This document shows, piece by piece, positions 27,156-36,618 of a stretch of 64,000 nt of DNA. Position numbers and translations under genes: made by a program. Location: assembly GCF_021166475.1 (NCBI RefSeq), contig NZ_JAJOYS010000002.1, positions 310,001 through 374,000 of the forward strand, in the 5' to 3' direction. How positions within the stretch are numbered: the stretch's first letter is position 1; the number at the start of each line of letters is the position of its first letter. The stretch is from Pelagibacterium xiamenense (GTDB lineage: Bacteria > Pseudomonadota > Alphaproteobacteria > Rhizobiales > Devosiaceae). Under the pieces are notes generated by a model. The model was not told where the DNA came from and did not search any database. It saw only the letters and a program-made list of their open reading frames with translations.

Positions 27156-27476
27156 ATGACAGCCGCAGGCGCTATCGAGGCGAGGCCGCCTTCCATTGCG
27201 ACCGAAGCCCAATCCTTAGTCTTTACTGCACTGTCCGATGCCACTCGTCGAGCGATCATCGAACGGCTGGCGAGCAACGGACCGATGACGGTGGGTCGCC
27301 TGAGCGAACCGTTCGCCGTCAGCGCTCCAGCGATTTCACGCCATCTGCGGGTTCTGGAAATGGCCGGCCTGGTGACGCGGTCGGTGGATCGCCAATGGCG
27401 TATATGCACCCTCGAGCTCGACAATCTCAAGGCCGCACGAGCCTGGCTCGACCGCGTCGTTCACACGGGCACCTGA
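27156..27476 (+). CDS. Small ArsR-family transcriptional regulator
   Basis: The 106-aa product is a single winged-helix domain: VFTALSDATRRAIIERLASNGPMTVGRLSEPFAVSAPAISRHLRVLEMAGLVTR. It has no metal-binding CxC motif, and resembles the metal-independent subgroup often found next to START/AHSA1-domain proteins; no such partner is adjacent here. It is divergent from the samR-metF unit. Its targets are unknown. Confidence 0.88.
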   Translation: MTAAGAIEARPPSIATEAQSLVFTALSDATRRAIIERLASNGPMTVGRLSEPFAVSAPAISRHLRVLEMAGLVTRSVDRQWRICTLELDNLKAARAWLDRVVHTGT

Positions 27477-27489
27477 CACCACGCTTGCC

Positions 27490-28611
27490 TTAGGCGACGG
27501 CCTCGTCCCTGGCAGCGCGCCGGCGAAAGGAATGTGAGCGCCAAAGCTCGAAGATCCCGGCCGCCTCGTCCTCGCTCAGCGCTTCGTAGCGTTTACGGAC
27601 GTTCTCGATATCCGCCTTGGACGGCAGGTCGCGCCAAGGGAGAACCGCAATGATCATCCCGAAAAGCTCTGGCGAGATTTTCGCAGCACGGGCCGCGACA
27701 GTCAGCGCAACATAGTCCTGCAGCGCCAACCACTTGACCATGATCTCGGGCCGAACCTGCAAAAGCATGGTCAACCCGGCAGCGGTGTGGTGGCCATAGC
27801 CGAAGCGCGCGAAACGGTGCAGAGCCTTGAGATCGAACCGCCGGCGGTCCGCAAGCGCCTTGACCTGATTCCAGGCAAGCTTCCACTCCTGAGAAGAGAA
27901 CCCCGCGCGGTTCTTGATCCGATTGTAGACAACCGCCTGGACCCGATTGGCAGTCTCGCGGTTGTGACTTTCGCTGACGAGCCCGAGCCGTTCGAGCGCC
28001 TTGGCGCCGGCGGCGGAAACCTCTGTGCGAACCTCTGCCCAGTCGATCCCCTGGCGGCCACGCAGATCCCCGGCGAGCGACGCGTTGCTCGTAGCCCGGA
28101 ATGCGACTTTCTCCAGCGTCTCGGTGCTCAGTTCCGCATCCGTATTGCGCAAAAGCCGCGCAACCGACGGTTCGCCGCCGAAGGTCACGATTGCGTCGCC
28201 GACGCGGTCTTTGAGCCCCTTGCGGCTGGCAATCGCGACGCGGTGCGCCTCGCTCTGGCGTTCTGCGATTTCGATCAGGTCATCGTCCGATAGGACGTTG
28301 GAGAATTCGAGAAGCGGCGCGGCAACTTCGATGACATCGTTCGCCAGCCGAACCACTGCGGTGCCCGGTGCCCGATCGAGCGGAGCGAGTAGCTTTGCGA
28401 CATGCGCACGCGCTTCGACTTCCACAATATCGGCGAGTTGGCAAAGCACCTCGTCATACTGGGCGACCTGCTCGTCATCGCACCGGTCGGACACATACGA
28501 AAAGAGCTGAGCCAGATTGCGGATGAGGTGATCCCGTTCGGCAGCGTCGGCTTCGCCGTTAAGTACTCTGAAATTTGCGAAGGCGCGAACGCTCTCAGTC
28601 GCCTCATTCAT
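27490..28611 (-). CDS. DUF2336 family protein
   Basis: The 373-aa helical product matches the DUF2336 pattern seen in alphaproteobacteria: repeated helices with LLAPLDRAPGTAVVRLANDVIEVAAPLLEFSNVLSDDDLIEIAERQSEAHRVAIASRKGL, described here only by that segment at about residues 70-130. The function is unknown. No signal peptide or membrane helix is visible. The ATG at 28611 has GGGGAG upstream. It is convergent with the small ArsR gene. Confidence 0.8.
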   Translation of the reverse strand: MNEATESVRAFANFRVLNGEADAAERDHLIRNLAQLFSYVSDRCDDEQVAQYDEVLCQLADIVEVEARAHVAKLLAPLDRAPGTAVVRLANDVIEVAAPLLEFSNVLSDDDLIEIAERQSEAHRVAIASRKGLKDRVGDAIVTFGGEPSVARLLRNTDAELSTETLEKVAFRATSNASLAGDLRGRQGIDWAEVRTEVSAAGAKALERLGLVSESHNRETANRVQAVVYNRIKNRAGFSSQEWKLAWNQVKALADRRRFDLKALHRFARFGYGHHTAAGLTMLLQVRPEIMVKWLALQDYVALTVAARAAKISPELFGMIIAVLPWRDLPSKADIENVRKRYEALSEDEAAGIFELWRSHSFRRRAARDEAVA

Positions 28612-28819
28612 CTCGCATCTCCCCGGCCCAATGCCGCATGTTCGCTGCACCCTGCACCAGAGGGATTTTCGGCGCGCTGAATGGAGCAGATTGCATTTTG
28701 TTAAAATGCCGATCATCGGCATTGGCCTGCCTCAAGAGCCGGCCGCGGTCGCTTTACAGGGCATCCTATTGACTTTCGCCCACACGCCCACAATGCTTCG
28801 GCGATCCAGCGGGGGCGTC

Positions 28820-29179
28820 ATGGTGAGCGTGGTACTTTGGCAGCGAATAGAGGGGGCCCTGGTCTTCGCCGCGGCCATCCTGATTTTCATCGCGCTCGCC
28901 TCGGACCTGCCATGGTGGCTGGCGCTCATCCTGTTTTTCGCGCCGGACATAACCTTCGCCGCCTACCTCGCCGGCCCACGCGTCGGCGCGCTCATTTACA
29001 ATACGGCGCATGTCTATGCGTTGGGCGCGATGGTCCTTGCTGCCGGCCTTGCGCTTGATACCCCCCTCGCCTCGGCGCTCGGTGCATTGTGGCTCGCACA
29101 TTCGGGCTTTGACCGCTTACTCGGCTACGGCCTGAAATTTCCCGAAAGCTTCAAGAAGACCCATTTGGGCGATTTGTAG
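28820..29179 (+). CDS. DUF4260 family small membrane protein
   Basis: The 119-aa product has about four transmembrane helices and the DUF4260 signatures LWQRIEGALVFAAAILIF, LPWWLALILFFAPDI, GPRVGALIYNTAHVYALG and LAHSGFDRLLGYGLK near the end. The function is unknown. I chose the ATG at 28820, since upstream in-frame sequence lacks the family pattern. It is convergent with katA. Confidence 0.85.
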   Translation: MVSVVLWQRIEGALVFAAAILIFIALASDLPWWLALILFFAPDITFAAYLAGPRVGALIYNTAHVYALGAMVLAAGLALDTPLASALGALWLAHSGFDRLLGYGLKFPESFKKTHLGDL

Positions 29180-29197
29180 CGGCCCACCGAACGGCAC

Positions 29198-29223
29198 AAA
29201 AAAGCCCGGCTCTTGCGAGCCGG
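29198..29223 (-). terminator. Intrinsic terminator after katA
   Basis: CCGGCTC (29206-29212), loop TTGC, and GAGCCGG (29217-29223) form a GC-rich hairpin. On the minus strand it is followed by GGCTTTTTTGTG, a six-T run (complement of 29198-29203). It lies 25 bp past the katA stop codon. Confidence 0.88.
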
Positions 29224-29248
29224 ACCCGGTGAGCTTGGAGGGCGCTCC

Positions 29249-30727
29249 CTATTCGGCTGCCGAAATTGCTGCGGGACGGTTCGGATTGCTCTTGGCAATC
29301 GCAGCGCGCACGCCAGCTCCATAGTCGGGATGAACCTGGTCGAAGAGCTTGCACTGACGCTGGACGATCTGATCGGGCACACCGCTCATCGCCGCGGCGA
29401 TGTTGGAGAAGAGCCGCTTTCTCTGTGCGTCGTCGAACAGGTTGAACAGCGCCCGGGGCTGACTGAAATCATCGTTGCCATCGCGATGATTGTACCGGTC
29501 GACGTCGCCGGAAATCTTGAGCGGCGGCTCCTTGACCGAGGGATCCTCGGCCGGGCCGTTGACGGAGTTCGGCTCGTAATAGGCATCCGGGTGACCGCTC
29601 TTGCTGCCGAAGAAATTCATCTGCCCGTCTTTGTGGTAGTGATGAACCGGGCATTTCGGTGCGTTGACCGGCAGCGCCTCGTAATGCGTGCCGAGGCGGT
29701 AGCGATGCGCATCGGCATAAGAGAAGACACGGGCCTGGAGCATCTTGTCAGGCGAGTGTCCGATACCGGGCACGATGTTGGACGGTGAAAACGCGACCTG
29801 TTCGATCTCGGCGAAATAATTCTCGGGATTGCGGTTGAGTTCGAGCACACCAATCTCGATCGGCGGGTAGTCCGCATGCGGCCACACCTTGGTAAGGTCG
29901 AACGGATTGTAGGGCGTCTTTTCCGCATCGGCTTCGGGCATGATCTGAACCTGAACCGTCCACTGGGGATATTCGCCCCTTTCGATCGCGCCGAAGAGTT
30001 CCTCCTGATAGCTTTCGCGCGACCTGCCGACGACTTCAGCCGCCTCTTCGTTCGTATAAAATTTGTGGCCCTGCCGGGTCTTGAAGTGAAACTTCACCCA
30101 GAACCGCTCGCCGTTGTCGTTCCAGAACGAATAGGTGTGCGAGCCATACCCGTTCATGTACATCGGCGCGACCGGCAGACCGCGATCACTCATCAGGATA
30201 GTGACCTGATGCAGGCTCTCGGGGGAAAGCGACCAGAAATCCCACATCGCCGTTGCCGAACGCAGATTGGTCTTGGGGTGCCGCTTCTGGGTATGGATGA
30301 AGTCCGGGAACTTCAGCGGGTCGCGCACGAAGAATACCGGCGTATTGTTGCCCACAAGGTCCCAATTGCCCTCTTCGGTATAGAACTTGATGGCAAAGCC
30401 GCGCACGTCGCGCTCCGCGTCCGCCGCGCCGAGTTCGCCGGCAACCGTGGAGAACCGCAGAATGAGCGGCGTCTCGGCTCCCGGACTCAACGCCTTGGCG
30501 CGCGTATACTTCGTAATGTCGCCGGTGATCTTCAATGTACCGTACGCACCCCAGCCCTTGGCATGCACCACGCGCTCCGGAATGCGCTCGCGGTTCTGAT
30601 GCGCCAGTTTTTCGACAAGTTGGTAGTCCTGCATGAGGACCGGACCGCGCGGCCCCGCCGTGATCGAATTCTGGTTGTCACCGACCGGTGCACCGGCACT
30701 CGTTGTCAATGTCGGTTTGTCGGACAT
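29249..30727 (-). CDS. katA: Monofunctional heme catalase
   Basis: Heme enzyme that dismutates hydrogen peroxide. The 492-aa size is that of small-subunit catalases. Visible motifs are the distal His in [12 protein letters not shown] (H55), the catalytic Asn in [15 protein letters not shown], and the proximal heme-ligand signature [14 protein letters not shown]. It is divergent from oxyR, which very likely activates it under peroxide stress. The symbol katA is given by family; clade assignment would need a tree. Confidence 0.95.
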   Translation of the reverse strand: MSDKPTLTTSAGAPVGDNQNSITAGPRGPVLMQDYQLVEKLAHQNRERIPERVVHAKGWGAYGTLKITGDITKYTRAKALSPGAETPLILRFSTVAGELGAADAERDVRGFAIKFYTEEGNWDLVGNNTPVFFVRDPLKFPDFIHTQKRHPKTNLRSATAMWDFWSLSPESLHQVTILMSDRGLPVAPMYMNGYGSHTYSFWNDNGERFWVKFHFKTRQGHKFYTNEEAAEVVGRSRESYQEELFGAIERGEYPQWTVQVQIMPEADAEKTPYNPFDLTKVWPHADYPPIEIGVLELNRNPENYFAEIEQVAFSPSNIVPGIGHSPDKMLQARVFSYADAHRYRLGTHYEALPVNAPKCPVHHYHKDGQMNFFGSKSGHPDAYYEPNSVNGPAEDPSVKEPPLKISGDVDRYNHRDGNDDFSQPRALFNLFDDAQRKRLFSNIAAAMSGVPDQIVQRQCKLFDQVHPDYGAGVRAAIAKSNPNRPAAISAAE

Positions 30728-30878
30728 GAGGCCTCGTACTTTCTAGAGATTCTAAACTGCCGGTGTTTCTATCGTGCGGGCTGCGGTCGTGCAAATTTAT
30801 AAAACTGACAAAACCCATAAGGTATGCTAATCGTCAGGCGCAGAACCCGAGCCTTTGCTTGTTGTGTGCGCGACCCCG

Positions 30879-31793
30879 ATGTTCACCATATCCCTGCGAC
30901 AGCTTCACTACGCCCAGATCATTGCCGAAGAAGGCCATTTCGGCCGCGCAGCGGCGCGCTGTCACGTAACCCAGCCCGCCCTCAGCCAGCAGATTCGCCT
31001 GCTCGAAGAACGCTGCAATGCCCCGATCTTCGACCGCATGGGCAAGTCGGTCCGCTTGACACCATTCGGACGTGACTTTCTTACCCAGGCCACGCGCGTC
31101 TTGAGCGCAGCGCAGGACCTTGAGACGCTCGCAGACGTGTCGGCGGGCCATCCCGGACGTCCGCTGCGCTTTGGCTTGATCCCCACGGTCGCACCTTACC
31201 TGCTGCCGGACATGCTGCCGGCGCTTGCTACCGAACTGCCCGACATCCAGCTTGCCGTCAGCGAGGGCAAGACAGACAGACTCGTCTCCGGGCTGGCTGA
31301 CGGCGACATCGACATGGCTCTGATCGCAACGGAAAACCCGCACCCGGGGCTCGCCGAAACCGTATTGTTCGCCGATCCCTTTGTGCTCGCCGCCCCTTGC
31401 GACAGCCCCCTTTCCGATCCCGTCGATCTCGCCCGCCTGCCGCGCGAAACCTTTCTCCTGCTCGAGGAGGGTCATTGTCTGCGCGACCAGATGGTGGACG
31501 CCTGCGCGCTCAAGCCGGAGCTTCAGGGTCGTACATTCGCCGCGACCTCGCTCACAACCATCCTCGAACTCGTCGCCAACGGTTATGGCGTCACGCTGCT
31601 GCCCGCGATCAGCCTCAAGCGCGAACAGGCCAACGCCCGCATCAAGATCCTGAGCCTCGCCGCGCCCGGCGCCGCGCGTACCTTACGGCTGGTGTGGCGC
31701 AAAGGCTCGCCCCACGAGGCGCTCTTCAGAACCATCGCTGCAATTATTGCCCAAACGGGCGAACGCCACCTCGCCTCGGAAATCGCCGCCTAG
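30879..31793 (+). CDS. oxyR: Hydrogen peroxide-inducible LysR-type activator OxyR
   Basis: The LysR regulator has an N-terminal winged helix (HFGRAAARCHVTQPALSQQI) and a redox-sensing effector domain. With the start at 30879, cysteines fall at 200 and 209 in EEGHCLRDQMVDAC, matching the disulfide-forming C199/C208 of E. coli OxyR in both spacing and context. Divergent orientation with katA across about 150 bp supports the call. An upstream in-frame start at 30855 adds eight residues. Its stop codon overlaps that of rarD on the other strand (CTAG). Confidence 0.93.
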   Translation: MFTISLRQLHYAQIIAEEGHFGRAAARCHVTQPALSQQIRLLEERCNAPIFDRMGKSVRLTPFGRDFLTQATRVLSAAQDLETLADVSAGHPGRPLRFGLIPTVAPYLLPDMLPALATELPDIQLAVSEGKTDRLVSGLADGDIDMALIATENPHPGLAETVLFADPFVLAAPCDSPLSDPVDLARLPRETFLLLEEGHCLRDQMVDACALKPELQGRTFAATSLTTILELVANGYGVTLLPAISLKREQANARIKILSLAAPGAARTLRLVWRKGSPHEALFRTIAAIIAQTGERHLASEIAA

Positions 31794-32749
31794 CCGACGG
31801 GTCGTGCAGCCGCCCTTTTTCTGCGCTGTTGCCAGGAATCCCAGGTGAATACGCCAAGCGAGCACCAGATCAGCACGAAACTCAAGAGGCTCGTGGGATT
31901 GAGGGGCTCGCCCAGGATGAACACGGCTGAGAGAAAATGCAGCGATGGCGCCAGGTATTGGAACATCCCGATGGTCGTAAGCCGCAATTGCCGCGCGGCA
32001 TAGGCGAAGAAAATCAACGCCATGGCCGTCAGCGGCCCCGAAACGACAAGCGCAGTGACGTCGAGTGGATCGGCATAGGAAACCGGCCCCCACGAGACGA
32101 GCACCCATGCAATATAGCCCAGCGCGACCGGAGTCATCAGCAATGTCTCAACGAAAAGACCAGGTGCCGAACCGACCGAAACGGTCTTGCGGCAGTATCC
32201 GTAGAGCCCGAACGAGCAAGCGAGCGTGAGCGCAACATAGGGAATGGTCCCCAGCCCGAACGATTGCACGATGACCGCCACGATGGCGATCACGATGGCA
32301 GCCGTTTGCAAGCGGTTCTGGCGCTCGCCCAGAAACACCATGCCGATCGCGATGCTCACGAGCGGGTTGATGAAATATCCGAAGCTGATCTGCAATACCT
32401 GCGCGGTTTCCACCGCCCAGACGAAGACGAGCCAGTTGATCGCGAGCAATACGGTGGAAACGGCCATCACCAGTACTGTCCGGCGATCGCGCAACGCGGC
32501 GAACACCTCGGAAAACCGGCGACGGAAATAAAGCACGATCCCCACAAAGATGAGCGCGAACACAGTCCTGTGCGCGACGATCGACGCCGAGTCGACGCCT
32601 TCGAGGAGCTTGAAGAACAGCGGAAAGCCGCCCCACATGCCGTAAGCGCCCAGCGCGGCGAGGACCCCGGCGCGGATGTTGGGCTCGGGCATTGCCGGAC
32701 GGACGGGAGTTGCGCCGCGGGCAGCGGGCGCGCCTTCGATCGATGTCAT
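31790..32749 (-). CDS. rarD: RarD-type EamA permease
   Basis: The 319-aa membrane protein has about ten helices in the DMT/EamA fold. RarD subfamily signatures are GVLAALGAYGMWGGFPLFFKLLEG, VVAHRT-like IVAHRTVFAL, NWLVFVWAVETAQVLQISFGYFINPL, and GMFQYLAPSLHFLSAVFILGEPL. RarD was named for chloramphenicol sensitivity; the true substrate is unknown. It is convergent with oxyR, sharing a 4-bp overlap of the stop codons. Confidence 0.9.
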   Translation of the reverse strand: MTSIEGAPAARGATPVRPAMPEPNIRAGVLAALGAYGMWGGFPLFFKLLEGVDSASIVAHRTVFALIFVGIVLYFRRRFSEVFAALRDRRTVLVMAVSTVLLAINWLVFVWAVETAQVLQISFGYFINPLVSIAIGMVFLGERQNRLQTAAIVIAIVAVIVQSFGLGTIPYVALTLACSFGLYGYCRKTVSVGSAPGLFVETLLMTPVALGYIAWVLVSWGPVSYADPLDVTALVVSGPLTAMALIFFAYAARQLRLTTIGMFQYLAPSLHFLSAVFILGEPLNPTSLLSFVLIWCSLGVFTWDSWQQRRKRAAARPVG

Positions 32750-32835
32750 GGGGAAAGGCCTTGCACGGTCGGTCGCTTACCGAACAATAGCGGGGCACTA
32801 GGGCGTCCGCCAACCACAGTTTTTGATCGACGCGA

Positions 32836-33669
32836 TCAATCCGGGTTCGTTTCGTCTCCAATAAGCGCATCGAGAAATTCGAGCAGGAGAGGATTGAAAA
32901 GGTCCGGACGCTCGAGGCTGGGCAGGTGCGCGGTGCCCTCGATCACGGCGGCGAACGCATTCTCTATGTCCTCGGAGAGATCGTCGTGCCGATGAATGAT
33001 ATGGGGAAAATCGAGATCGCCCGCGACCAGCAATGTCGGCGCCCCGATGCCGCCAACCTCATCGACCGCGGATTCGCCAGGTTCCTCGCGCGTGAGCTGA
33101 GGCTTGCGCAGGATCGCCCCGTTCATCGCATGAAACAGTGTCCGGACGTCGCCCTTCACCCGGCCGCTCTCCGACAGCGGCCCGTCAAGCCAGGCGTGCG
33201 CTTCGACTGCATTGATCGCGTCGATATCGCCGCTCTCTTCCACGGCCTCCATCGCGTTGACGATCCGCATGACGTCCGGCGGAAAATGCGGTGCCTTCGC
33301 GCCGGTGACCGAAGTGCCAACGAGCACGAGCCCGGCAACGCGTTCCGGCGACGCCAGCGCAAAATCTATCGCCAGCGCTCCGCCCCGCGACGCTCCCACG
33401 ACGACAGCGGCATGAATCCCCAAAGCCTCGAGCACCGCCTCTAGGTCTTCGAGATGCGAGAAGCTCTCGTCGGGTGAAACGGTCTGCCCAAAGCCCCGGC
33501 GGTCATACGCCACGCCCCAATACCCCGCCGCAGCCACCGCCTCGATCTGGCTCTGCCACATCCGGCTATCGCAGACCCCGGCGTGCAGAAAAACGACAGG
33601 AACCCCCTCCCCGGCTTCGAGCCCCGCGAACGTGACGCCGTCGATATCGAGAGTGAAGGGGTGAGGCAT
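32836..33669 (-). CDS. Alpha/beta hydrolase
   Basis: The 277-aa product has the alpha/beta hydrolase fold with the nucleophile Ser in VVGASRGGALAIDFA, the acid in VAGDLDFPHII, and the catalytic His in EGTAHLPSLERPD. An oxyanion-side HAGVCDSRMWQSQ motif follows strand 3. It has no signal peptide, so it is cytoplasmic. The substrate is unknown; 3-oxoadipate enol-lactonase-like esterases have similar layout. I chose the ATG at 33669 with GGAG upstream; the frame is open to 33693. Confidence 0.88.
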   Translation of the reverse strand: MPHPFTLDIDGVTFAGLEAGEGVPVVFLHAGVCDSRMWQSQIEAVAAAGYWGVAYDRRGFGQTVSPDESFSHLEDLEAVLEALGIHAAVVVGASRGGALAIDFALASPERVAGLVLVGTSVTGAKAPHFPPDVMRIVNAMEAVEESGDIDAINAVEAHAWLDGPLSESGRVKGDVRTLFHAMNGAILRKPQLTREEPGESAVDEVGGIGAPTLLVAGDLDFPHIIHRHDDLSEDIENAFAAVIEGTAHLPSLERPDLFNPLLLEFLDALIGDETNPD

Positions 33670-33851
33670 CTGGCGAAAACTCCGACTTCGCAATTATCCC
33701 TGCGCTACCCAGTCGCTCTGGATGCTGTGCCCGGATCGAGGGCAATGCGGGCGACTTGCGGCCCGCAGACTTTGCTGCGGTAACCAACGCAAACCGGTAA
33801 GCCAAAGCCCAGCTTTGACACCTCGAATACCTGGCACAAGCTCGCGCTATT

Positions 33852-35507
33852 CTACCGCGTCAACGGCTTATACGTCACCCGTCGCGGATTGACGGCATCG
33901 GGGCCCAGCCTCCGCACCTTGTCGGCTTCATAGTCTTCGAAGTTCCCTTCGAACCACTCGACATGACTGTCGCCCTCAAAAGCCAGAATATGGGTCGCAA
34001 GGCGATCGAGGAACATCCGGTCGTGGCTGATGATAACGGCGCAGCCGGCGAACTCCTCGAGCGCCTCTTCAAGTGCCGCGAGGGTTTCCGTATCGAGGTC
34101 GTTCGTCGGTTCGTCGAGCAGCAGCACGTTTGCACCCGATTTGAGCATCTTGGCCAGATGCACACGGTTGCGCTGGCCGCCCGAGAGCGTGCCGACCGGT
34201 TGTTGCTGATCGCCGCCTTTGAAGTTGAACGACGACGTATAGGCGCGCGAATTCACCTCACGCTTGCCGAGCTTGATGATGTCGTTGCCGCCCGAGATCT
34301 CTTCCCAGACGGTCTTCTTGGCGTCCAGCGCATCGCGGCTCTGGTCGACATAGCCCAGATGCACGGTCTCACCGACAGTAATCGTGCCGCTGTCGGGTGT
34401 CTCCTGCCCGGTAAGCATCTTGAAAAGTGTCGACTTGCCCGCGCCGTTCGGCCCGATGACGCCAACGATGCCACCGGGAGGCAGCTTGAACGTCAGATCG
34501 TCGATCAGCAGCCGCCCGTCGAAGCCTTTGGACAGACCTTCGACGTCGATAACATTCTGCCCCAACCGTTCACCCGGCGGGATGATGATCTGCGCCGTCG
34601 AGGATTGCGTACGCGCTTCGTTGATCTTGACCAGTTCGTCGTAGGCCCGGATACGCGCCTTGGACTTGGTCTGGCGGGCCTGCGGCGACTGGCCGAGCCA
34701 CTCCTTCTCGCGCTCGAGCACCTTGGTACGGGCTTCGTCCTCGCGGGACTCCTGCGCCATACGCTTGGCCTTCTTTTCGAGATAGGCCGAATAATTGCCC
34801 TCATAGGGAATGCCGCGACCGCGGTCGAGCTCGAGAATCCAGCCCGTGACGTTATCGAGGAAGTAGCGGTCGTGAGTGATGATCAGGACGGCGCCAGGAT
34901 ATTCGCGCAGGTGCTTTTCAAGCCACGCGGTCGTCTCGGCGTCCAGATGGTTGGTGGGTTCGTCGAGCAGCAACAGGTCCGGCTGGCTCAAAAGGAGCTG
35001 GCACAGCGCGACGCGGCGTTTTTCACCGCCCGAGAGGTTCGTGACATTGGCATCCGCCGGTGGGCAGCGCAGCGCTTCCATCGCCATTTCGACCTTGGAA
35101 TCGAGGTCCCACAGGTCCTCGGCATCGATCTTGTCCTGAAGCTTTGCGGCCTCTTCCGCGGTCTCGTCGGAATAGTCCATCATCAGTTCGTTGTACCGGT
35201 CGAGGATCGCCTGCTTGTCCTTGACGCCGATCATGACGTTACCGCGGACGTCCAACTGCTCGTCGAGTTGGGGCTCCTGCGGCAGGTAGCCGACCGTGGC
35301 ACCATCGGCGGCCCAAGCCTCGCCGGTAAACTCGGTATCGATCCCGGCCATGATTTTCAGGAGCGTCGACTTACCCGCGCCGTTCGGTCCCAGGATGCCG
35401 ATCTTGGCGTCGGGGTAGAACGAGAGGTTGATGTTGTCGAGCACCTTCTTGCCCCCGGAGTAGGCCTTGGACATTCCGTGCATGTGATAGATGAACTGGC
35501 GGGCCAT
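33852..35507 (-). CDS. ettA: Energy-dependent translational throttle protein EttA (ABC-F)
   Basis: Soluble ABC-F ATPase that binds the ribosomal E site and gates entry into elongation according to ATP/ADP level. The 551-aa product begins MARQFIYHMHGMSKAY, has two ABC domains with Walker A GPNGAGKST in each, signatures LSGGEKRRVALC and LSGGQRNRVHLA, LLDEPTNHLD and LLDEPTNDLD, and the arm/linker region between them. Length and both signatures fit EttA rather than Uup. It is divergent from the beta-propeller gene at 35678. Confidence 0.95.
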   Translation of the reverse strand: MARQFIYHMHGMSKAYSGGKKVLDNINLSFYPDAKIGILGPNGAGKSTLLKIMAGIDTEFTGEAWAADGATVGYLPQEPQLDEQLDVRGNVMIGVKDKQAILDRYNELMMDYSDETAEEAAKLQDKIDAEDLWDLDSKVEMAMEALRCPPADANVTNLSGGEKRRVALCQLLLSQPDLLLLDEPTNHLDAETTAWLEKHLREYPGAVLIITHDRYFLDNVTGWILELDRGRGIPYEGNYSAYLEKKAKRMAQESREDEARTKVLEREKEWLGQSPQARQTKSKARIRAYDELVKINEARTQSSTAQIIIPPGERLGQNVIDVEGLSKGFDGRLLIDDLTFKLPPGGIVGVIGPNGAGKSTLFKMLTGQETPDSGTITVGETVHLGYVDQSRDALDAKKTVWEEISGGNDIIKLGKREVNSRAYTSSFNFKGGDQQQPVGTLSGGQRNRVHLAKMLKSGANVLLLDEPTNDLDTETLAALEEALEEFAGCAVIISHDRMFLDRLATHILAFEGDSHVEWFEGNFEDYEADKVRRLGPDAVNPRRVTYKPLTR

Positions 35508-35677
35508 AAAGGTAACTTGCCTCTGGGTCGTCTGAGTGTTTGCGGGATGAAACGTGCCCCGTATGTAGGGCATGGTAGCGCCGACGGCAATTGCCGTTTT
35601 TCTTCGAACGCAGCGTGACCTTGAAGGCCAAATGGTTCACGTTTGGCCCCTGACGCATATAGGGGAGAGGCAAGCGA

Positions 35678-36586
35678 ATGACGATAACACTCAAGAACCG
35701 TTTCGCCCGAAGCGACAGGGTGCTCGCGCCCGGCCAGCGCGCCGAACTGCGAACGATCGATATAAACGGAACCGATGAAGCCACGCTGATCGTCGCCGAT
35801 CAAGTCATCGAAGCCCCCAACTGGACGCCCGATGGGCAGACGCTGATCTTCAACGCTGGCGGCGAGCTCTGGGCCATACCGGCAGACGGAAGCGCAGAGC
35901 CCGAGCGGATCGAGACCGGCGACATTTGCCGGCTCAACAACGATCATGTGCTTTCACCGGATGGCCGGACGATCTACATGAGCAATGGCGACGGGCATAT
36001 CTACGCGGTACCGGTCGAGGGCGGCACCCCCAACAAGGTCTCCAACGACCACGACACGCCGTTCTCCTACTATCTGCACGGGATTTCCCCCGACGGGAAG
36101 ACCCTGTCCTACGTGGCCATTGAAGGCGCCGGTAGCACGCGCCGGATCAATATCTTCACGATCCCCGCCAAGGGCGGGCCCGACACGCGGCTTTCCGATA
36201 TCGCGGAGCCCAATGACGGGCCGGAATATTCCCCGGACGGGGAATGGATCTACTTCAACTCCGAACGCGGAGCGCTGACGCCGGGTCACGCGCAGATATT
36301 CCGCATGCGCCCCGACGGCACTGGCGTCGAACAGCTGACCGACGACCGGCGCGTCAACTGGTTCCCGCATGTATCGCCCGACAACGACTGGGTCGTCTAT
36401 CTCAGTTATCCCGAGGGCACCGAAGGCCACCCGCCGGACAAGGACGTGATTCTGCGCAGGATGCGGCCCGACGGCTCCCAGAAGGCCGACATCGCAGCCT
36501 TCTTCGGTGGCCAGGGCACAATTAACGTCAATTCCTGGGCGCCCGACAGCCAGCGTTTTGCCTATGTGGCCTATCCGCTTGGCTGA
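35678..36586 (+). CDS. TolB-like beta-propeller (WD40/PD40 repeat) protein
   Basis: The 302-aa product consists of PD40-type blades: PNWTPDGQTLIFNAGGELW, HVLSPDGRTIYMSNGDGHIY, HGISPDGKTLSYVAIEG, PEYSPDGEWIYFNSERG, PHVSPDNDWVVYLSYPEG and SWAPDSQRFAYVAYP, giving six blades. There is no signal peptide, unlike periplasmic TolB, so it is probably cytoplasmic. Similar stand-alone proteins are annotated as TolB-like or as the C-terminal propeller of peptidases, but no peptidase domain is present. GGGGAGAGG precedes the start. Confidence 0.85.
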   Translation: MTITLKNRFARSDRVLAPGQRAELRTIDINGTDEATLIVADQVIEAPNWTPDGQTLIFNAGGELWAIPADGSAEPERIETGDICRLNNDHVLSPDGRTIYMSNGDGHIYAVPVEGGTPNKVSNDHDTPFSYYLHGISPDGKTLSYVAIEGAGSTRRINIFTIPAKGGPDTRLSDIAEPNDGPEYSPDGEWIYFNSERGALTPGHAQIFRMRPDGTGVEQLTDDRRVNWFPHVSPDNDWVVYLSYPEGTEGHPPDKDVILRRMRPDGSQKADIAAFFGGQGTINVNSWAPDSQRFAYVAYPLG

Positions 36587-36618
36587 GGGCCACACGGGCA
36601 CGAGCCGCTCTTGGCAGA